Virus record (IMG/VR): IMGVR_UViG_3300021138_000002
Span: 62,001 to 126,000 of that record
Origin: a virus
Direction: 5' to 3' (one strand)
Length of the DNA: 64,000 nucleotides
Of the stretch, positions 60,045 through 64,000 are shown piece by piece. The first letter of the stretch is position 1, and each line of letters begins with the position of its first letter. The position numbers and the translations under genes were made by a program. Below the pieces are notes generated by a model that saw nothing but the letters and a program-made list of their open reading frames with translations, ran no database searches and was not told the DNA's origin.

Positions 60045-60931
60045 TGTGTGTGATCATAGCCCGACATTTTGATACTCACGGCTGGGTGGCGGTGAAAAAT
60101 CGCGACCGCAACTACACACCCGAAATATCATTCAATCGTTATCATGATAAAGATACCGGCATAGAACGCCTGTTGTTTGAAGACGATGTCACACAGTACT
60201 CGGAAGGTATCAACAGTCAAGGTGTAGCCATACTGTCGGCCAGCCTCATGGTACAAGATGACGAAAAAGAAGTGACCAAAAGTGCCAAAGAAAAAAGCCC
60301 CGACGGCGAACGCATACGCAGAGCCTTGCTCAAGGCCACAGCATTTGATGCTGCCCGTGAGTGTGCTCGATTGGGACTGACCGGCAACAGCGTTATACTA
60401 GATCGAAAAGAACTGTATCTGTTGGAAAGTTGTAAAAATCGTGCCGGACGCTATCGTTATGATTTGAGGAAAATACCCACCGACCAAACCGTGGCCCGTA
60501 CCAATCATGGCATATGGTTGCCCTGGGCCGGTTATCAACGTGGCATCGATGAAAGCCAAGATCTCAGCCGTATCAGCAGTGAAGCACGCCGGGTGCAGGC
60601 CGAAATCGTAGTGGAAACTGCACGCACACCTGAAGACATGATCGATGGCCTGTGCAAGATCATGGTGGACAATCCGCAATTGAACGTGATGCGTACCAGT
60701 ACTGAGCGTAAAAAAATGCGTACCACAGCACAAGAAATGGTGATACCTTGGGAAAATACCCTGTTTGTGCGACCGGTAGCCAGCCACATGACTTTTGATT
60801 TTTGGAAACTAAACCAGGCCGACGCCGACACCTGGGTAGAGATACTAAGCAATAGAGCCTTGTACAAAGATATAAGACCCGAGCAGGAACCTCCGTTTGC
60901 TGAGGTAAATACCACTCACAAAGTGGAATAA
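60044..60931 (+). CDS. Ntn-hydrolase-like protein (Cys2 nucleophile)
   Basis: A 295-residue protein. The second residue is cysteine (MCVIIARHFDTHGWVAVKNRDRNYTP). When the initiator Met is removed, Cys becomes the N-terminal nucleophile, as in choloylglycine hydrolase and acyltransferase-type Ntn enzymes. The segment KNRDRNY (residues 18-24) has the conserved Arg. GINSQGVAILSASL, ARTNHGIWLPWAG and SSEARRVQAEIVV fit the fold. It may cleave amide bonds (peptides, N-acyl signals, bile-like amides). The substrate is unknown. It is in the internal-protein island but has no CTS-like peptide. Confidence 0.72.
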   Translation: MCVIIARHFDTHGWVAVKNRDRNYTPEISFNRYHDKDTGIERLLFEDDVTQYSEGINSQGVAILSASLMVQDDEKEVTKSAKEKSPDGERIRRALLKATAFDAARECARLGLTGNSVILDRKELYLLESCKNRAGRYRYDLRKIPTDQTVARTNHGIWLPWAGYQRGIDESQDLSRISSEARRVQAEIVVETARTPEDMIDGLCKIMVDNPQLNVMRTSTERKKMRTTAQEMVIPWENTLFVRPVASHMTFDFWKLNQADADTWVEILSNRALYKDIRPEQEPPFAEVNTTHKVE

Positions 60932-60947
60932 CAAAAAAGGACCAACC

Positions 60948-61661
60948 ATGAAAAAAATTATCGTATTAGCCGCACTGCTGTTTGCATCAGTTGCAGCACA
61001 GGCACAAATCAATGCCCAGTGCCCACAGTTTACTGTGAACGGCACACCACAATATCAAGCTCACCCAGGTGATCAAGAACTTTGTAAAACCAACTATGCT
61101 GTGATACATCGTTGTGATGTCAAGGCACCTGTGGCCGTATTTGAACACCTGACTGTGGCCGCTATGTCAGGTCCGGCCAAACGCAAAGACAACTTCAGAC
61201 CCGATCCCGGTGTGGCTGCACAGTGCCAGGCACAGTTGGCCGACTATGCCACGGCCGGCAACATCTACGATCGCGGACACATGGCTCCAGCTGGCAACAA
61301 CACACAGAACGATGCCATCATGAGCGAAAGTTTTTTCCTGTCAAACATGGTACCACAAGTGGCCAACAACAACAGAGGTATCTGGAAACAGTTGGAAACT
61401 TGGGAACGTGATTGGGCCAGCAAGGGCGGCGATTTTTATATCATTTCGGGCGGCATTTACAACCCTGGACACAAAACCATCGGTAACGGTGTAGGAGTTC
61501 CTGATGCACTCTACAAGATCATCATCAACAAACAGTCTGGACAAGTGATGGCCTATATGATGCCTAATACTGCACTGCCAGTAGCAGATTTGCCCAAGTA
61601 TCAAACCACTATGACTGCTGTAGAACAAGCCACCGGCATGCGTTTTAATTTAGGCAAGTAA
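60948..61661 (+). CDS. Secreted DNA/RNA non-specific endonuclease
   Basis: A 237-residue protein with an AAAAAGGA Shine-Dalgarno. It starts with a clear signal peptide (MKKIIVLAALLFASVAAQAQ, likely cut after AQA). The catalytic motif DRGH (residues 108-111) is followed by MAPAGNNTQNDAIMSESFFLSNMVPQVANNNRGIWKQLE, with the metal-binding Asn and Glu of the NUC1/Serratia nuclease family. Cysteines C25, C46, C56 and C93 may form disulfides in the periplasm. It would degrade DNA or RNA outside the cytoplasm. Confidence 0.9.
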   Translation: MKKIIVLAALLFASVAAQAQINAQCPQFTVNGTPQYQAHPGDQELCKTNYAVIHRCDVKAPVAVFEHLTVAAMSGPAKRKDNFRPDPGVAAQCQAQLADYATAGNIYDRGHMAPAGNNTQNDAIMSESFFLSNMVPQVANNNRGIWKQLETWERDWASKGGDFYIISGGIYNPGHKTIGNGVGVPDALYKIIINKQSGQVMAYMMPNTALPVADLPKYQTTMTAVEQATGMRFNLGK

Positions 61662-61671
61662 TACCTGTAGT

Positions 61672-61679
61672 CATAAATT
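61672..61679 (+). promoter_or_regulatory. Late promoter-like box (CATAAATT)
   Basis: It deviates from the consensus at the last base and ends 6 nt before the ATG at 61685. CTGTA (before) and TACAG (after) could form a 5-bp stem around it. There is no Shine-Dalgarno. Confidence 0.45.
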
Positions 61680-61684
61680 ACAGT

Positions 61685-62830
61685 ATGAATAAAACCTATT
61701 GTGCGGCCCCCTGGCGGGGCTTGCACATCAACCCACGTGGAGATGTCAAAACTTGCTGTGCTGGCAACCCTAACATGCTGGGCAATCTCAACAATCTGAC
61801 CATTGAACAAATCTTGAATGGACCTGTGTTGCGTGAAATACAGGACACTGTGCGTCTGGGTCAATTACATGATCAATATTGTAAAAACTGTATCAATAGA
61901 GAAACCGCTGGCGGCGATAGCGAACGAGTTTGGCACAACACAGTCAATGACAATTTCGCTATTGAGTCTGCTGGAGATTTTGAATTTCCTTCTATCATAG
62001 ACATACGTTGGAACACCACTTGCAATTTGAGTTGTAACTATTGCGATCCTAATGCCAGCTCAAAATGGGCCGGTATATTAAAGCAACCGGTAGTATCGGG
62101 CACTCGACACTACTATGAACAGGTGTGCAACTACATCAAAAAACACTACAATCAAGTACAAGAAGTTGCCTTGGTTGGCGGCGAACCTTTGTTGTTGAAA
62201 GAAAATGAACGTTTGCTAGATGTGATTCCTGACGATTGCGTGGTCACTATTATTACCAACCTTGCCGCAGATTTGGAAAATAACGCTGTGTTCCAAAAAC
62301 TGGCCAAGCGATCCAGAGTAGGATGGAGTATCAGTTTTGAAAATGTTCAAGATCGATTTGAATATGTGCGTTATGGAGCCACATGGCAAAAGCTACTGCA
62401 CAATCTTGATCTAGTGCAGGATCTCATGCGTAATCAAGGACATTGGGGAGGCATACACGCGGTCTACAACTTGTTTACTGCCACAAGGTTGCGTGAAATC
62501 AAAAACTTTAGTCAAGAACGTGGACTAACAATTAAATGGCAAAGTTTACATCATCCGAGCCTGCTAGATCCACGATCATACGGATCAGAAATAGCCGAGT
62601 TGGCCGCAAATGAAATCAAACTCATGTATGAAACCTGTCAAGTTGACGCACTGGATCAACAGTTCTTTGACACAGCCTTGACACATTATCAAAATCAAAC
62701 CCAGACCAATCCAGCAACTCTGGAACAACTGGACCAATACATACAGAGATTGGAATCTGAATATCATCCTGATCAAGCCGGGCAATTTGCCGTGTGCTGG
62801 CCCGAACTAGAAAGTTTATTATGGCACTAG
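61685..62830 (+). CDS. Radical SAM protein with N-terminal twitch/SPASM-like domain
   Basis: A 381-residue protein. The N-terminal cysteines (C6 in YCAAPW, C24 and C25 in KTCCAGN, C66 and C69 in YCKNC) form the twitch-type auxiliary cluster. The core is CNLSCNYC (C113, C117, C120), then LVGGEPLL and IITNLAADL. The architecture matches the gene at 485 (about 30% identity by eye in the N-terminal half). The enzyme class includes peptide and glycan modifying enzymes. It overlaps gp17 by 10 nt, so expression is tied to packaging genes. Confidence 0.88.
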   Translation: MNKTYCAAPWRGLHINPRGDVKTCCAGNPNMLGNLNNLTIEQILNGPVLREIQDTVRLGQLHDQYCKNCINRETAGGDSERVWHNTVNDNFAIESAGDFEFPSIIDIRWNTTCNLSCNYCDPNASSKWAGILKQPVVSGTRHYYEQVCNYIKKHYNQVQEVALVGGEPLLLKENERLLDVIPDDCVVTIITNLAADLENNAVFQKLAKRSRVGWSISFENVQDRFEYVRYGATWQKLLHNLDLVQDLMRNQGHWGGIHAVYNLFTATRLREIKNFSQERGLTIKWQSLHHPSLLDPRSYGSEIAELAANEIKLMYETCQVDALDQQFFDTALTHYQNQTQTNPATLEQLDQYIQRLESEYHPDQAGQFAVCWPELESLLWH

Positions 62831-64000
62831 ACGAAAATACTCTGATCAAGGCTCCGTATCGGCGACAATCATTTACTGAACAACAGTTGACCGAGTTTGT
62901 GGCTTGTGCCGATCCGGTGACTGGTCCTGAATACTTCATGGATCATTTCTTTCATATACAGCACCCAACCAAGGGCAAAATGCTGTATCATCCTTTTGAC
63001 TATCAAAAACGCCTGATACATACCTATCACAACTATAGATTCAGCATCAGCATGATGCCCAGACAGACCGGTAAAAGTACCAGTGCTGCTGGATACCTGT
63101 TATGGATGGCCATGTTCCATCCAGACAGTACCATCCTGATCGCCGCGCACAAATATACTGGCTCACAAGAGATCATGCAACGTATCCGTTATGCCTACGA
63201 GCTGTGTCCGGATCATATTCGTGCCGGAGTGACCAGCTACAACAAAGGTAATCTGGATTTTGAAAACGGGTCAAGGATAGTATCGACCACCACAACTGAA
63301 AACACCGGCCGGGGTATGAGTATATCCTTGCTATACTGTGACGAGTTTGCGTTTGTGCGACCCACCATAGCCAAAGAATTCTGGACATCCATAAGCCCTA
63401 CCTTGGCCACTGGTGGTAAGGCTATTATCACAAGCACACCAAACAGCGACGAAGATCAGTTTGCATTATTGTGGAAAGGTGCCAACCGGTGTGAAGATGA
63501 GTATGGCAATCCCACAGAAATTGGCATCAACGGATTTAGAGCCTATCGTAGTTACTGGAACGAACATCCAGATAGAGATGAACGTTGGGCCTCAGAACAG
63601 CGAGCACAACTGGGCGATGATAGATTCCGTCGTGAAATGGGTTGCGAATTTATTTTAGCTGATGAATCTTTGATTGCTCCGGCCAAATTGATAGAACTAG
63701 TGGGAATTGAGCCAGTGAATAGAACAGGTCAAGTAAGATGGTTCCAAAATCCAAAGGCTGGAAGAATATATGTGGTGGCGCTTGATCCAAGCCTTGGAAC
63801 CGGAGGGGATAACGCTGCTATACAAATTTTTGAAGCTAATACCACTACACAAATTGGAGAATGGAAACATAATCGAACTACAATTCCAGAACAGGTTAAA
63901 ATTTTAGCAGATATATGTAAGTATATCAATTCTTTTGTAAATGCTCCAGAAAATATTTACTACAGTGTGGAAAACAACACCATTGGCGAGGCAGTTCTTA
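62821..64000 (+). CDS. 17: Terminase large subunit gp17 (3' truncated by window edge)
   Basis: The frame runs from the ATG at 62821 to the window end (393 codons). T4 gp17 is 610 aa. Start MALDENTLIKAPYRRQSFTE. Walker A is RQTGKST (residues 81-87), Walker B LLYCDE (170-175), in the ATPase domain. After about residue 315 the nuclease domain begins (VVALDPSLGTGGDNAAIQIFE) with the first catalytic Asp. It pumps DNA into proheads and cuts concatemers. The start overlaps the radical SAM gene by 10 nt. No Shine-Dalgarno is evident. Gene 16 is 7.7 kb upstream, unlike T4, where it is adjacent. Confidence 0.93.
   Translation, partial: MALDENTLIKAPYRRQSFTEQQLTEFVACADPVTGPEYFMDHFFHIQHPTKGKMLYHPFDYQKRLIHTYHNYRFSISMMPRQTGKSTSAAGYLLWMAMFHPDSTILIAAHKYTGSQEIMQRIRYAYELCPDHIRAGVTSYNKGNLDFENGSRIVSTTTTENTGRGMSISLLYCDEFAFVRPTIAKEFWTSISPTLATGGKAIITSTPNSDEDQFALLWKGANRCEDEYGNPTEIGINGFRAYRSYWNEHPDRDERWASEQRAQLGDDRFRREMGCEFILADESLIAPAKLIELVGIEPVNRTGQVRWFQNPKAGRIYVVALDPSLGTGGDNAAIQIFEANTTTQIGEWKHNRTTIPEQVKILADICKYINSFVNAPENIYYSVENNTIGEAVL

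Overview
The window is a 64 kb piece of a T4-like (Tevenvirinae-related) contractile-tailed phage genome. The T4 head and tail genes are recognisable by family motifs: portal gp20, prohead core, protease gp21, scaffold gp22, capsid gp23, necks gp13 and gp14, tail completion gp15, sheath gp18, tube gp19, head completion gp4, terminase gp16 and gp17, and hub protein gp26 with a gp51-like partner. A phage-type late promoter box (NNTAAATA) recurs in front of late genes on both strands. The proteins resemble those of T4-like phages from aquatic bacteria. No photosynthesis gene is present. A heterotrophic aquatic proteobacterium as host is only an inference.

Layout. 1-2.7 kb: radical SAM genes, a beta-rich protein and a GIY-YIG nuclease. 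2.72-3.15 kb: no credible ORF but a dense run of hairpins, probably a structured RNA. 3.1-5.5 kb (minus): gp26, a -1 frame extension, and three small genes. 5.5-13.7 kb: tape measure with a lysozyme-like domain, then the head operon gp20-67-68-21-22-23. 13.8-19.7 kb: surface or fibre proteins sharing a short N-terminal module, with two glycosyltransferase-like genes on the minus strand. 19.8-34.3 kb: a large fibre array made of GN-repeats, collagen-like repeats and a LamG lectin. 34.3-38.4 kb: glycan-type enzymes and a Nudix hydrolase. 38.3-41.1 kb (minus): gp15 and gp14, then an HNH homing endonuclease. 42-47.5 kb: a conserved unknown, two tandem radical SAM genes, gp13, an exonuclease, a dNMP kinase and a Zn-finger protein. 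47.5-55.1 kb: gp18, gp19, a tube-like protein, gp4, a GIY-YIG homing endonuclease and gp16. 55.1-62.8 kb: an island of putative internal head proteins, an Ntn-hydrolase, a secreted nuclease and another radical SAM gene. 62.8 kb to the end: gp17 (partial).

How the genes work together. Most genes build the virion. gp20-23 assemble the prohead, gp16/gp17 package DNA, gp4/13/14/15 close head and tail, gp18/19 with the tape measure form the tail, and the fibres recognise the host. Three layers stand out. (1) Genes between gp16 and gp17 start with a decapeptide like the T4 capsid-targeting sequence and a gp21-type cleavage site, so they probably encode proteins carried inside the capsid. (2) Five radical SAM genes and several glycan or 2OG-oxygenase-type genes sit among structural genes, which suggests post-translational modification of virion parts. 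(3) About a dozen genes have their start codon only 5-8 nt after a promoter box and lack a Shine-Dalgarno, while the abundant virion genes have 19-28 nt leaders with a Shine-Dalgarno. This looks like two translation classes, one of them leaderless. A T TTT TTC slippery site at the end of gp26 also suggests a programmed -1 frameshift.
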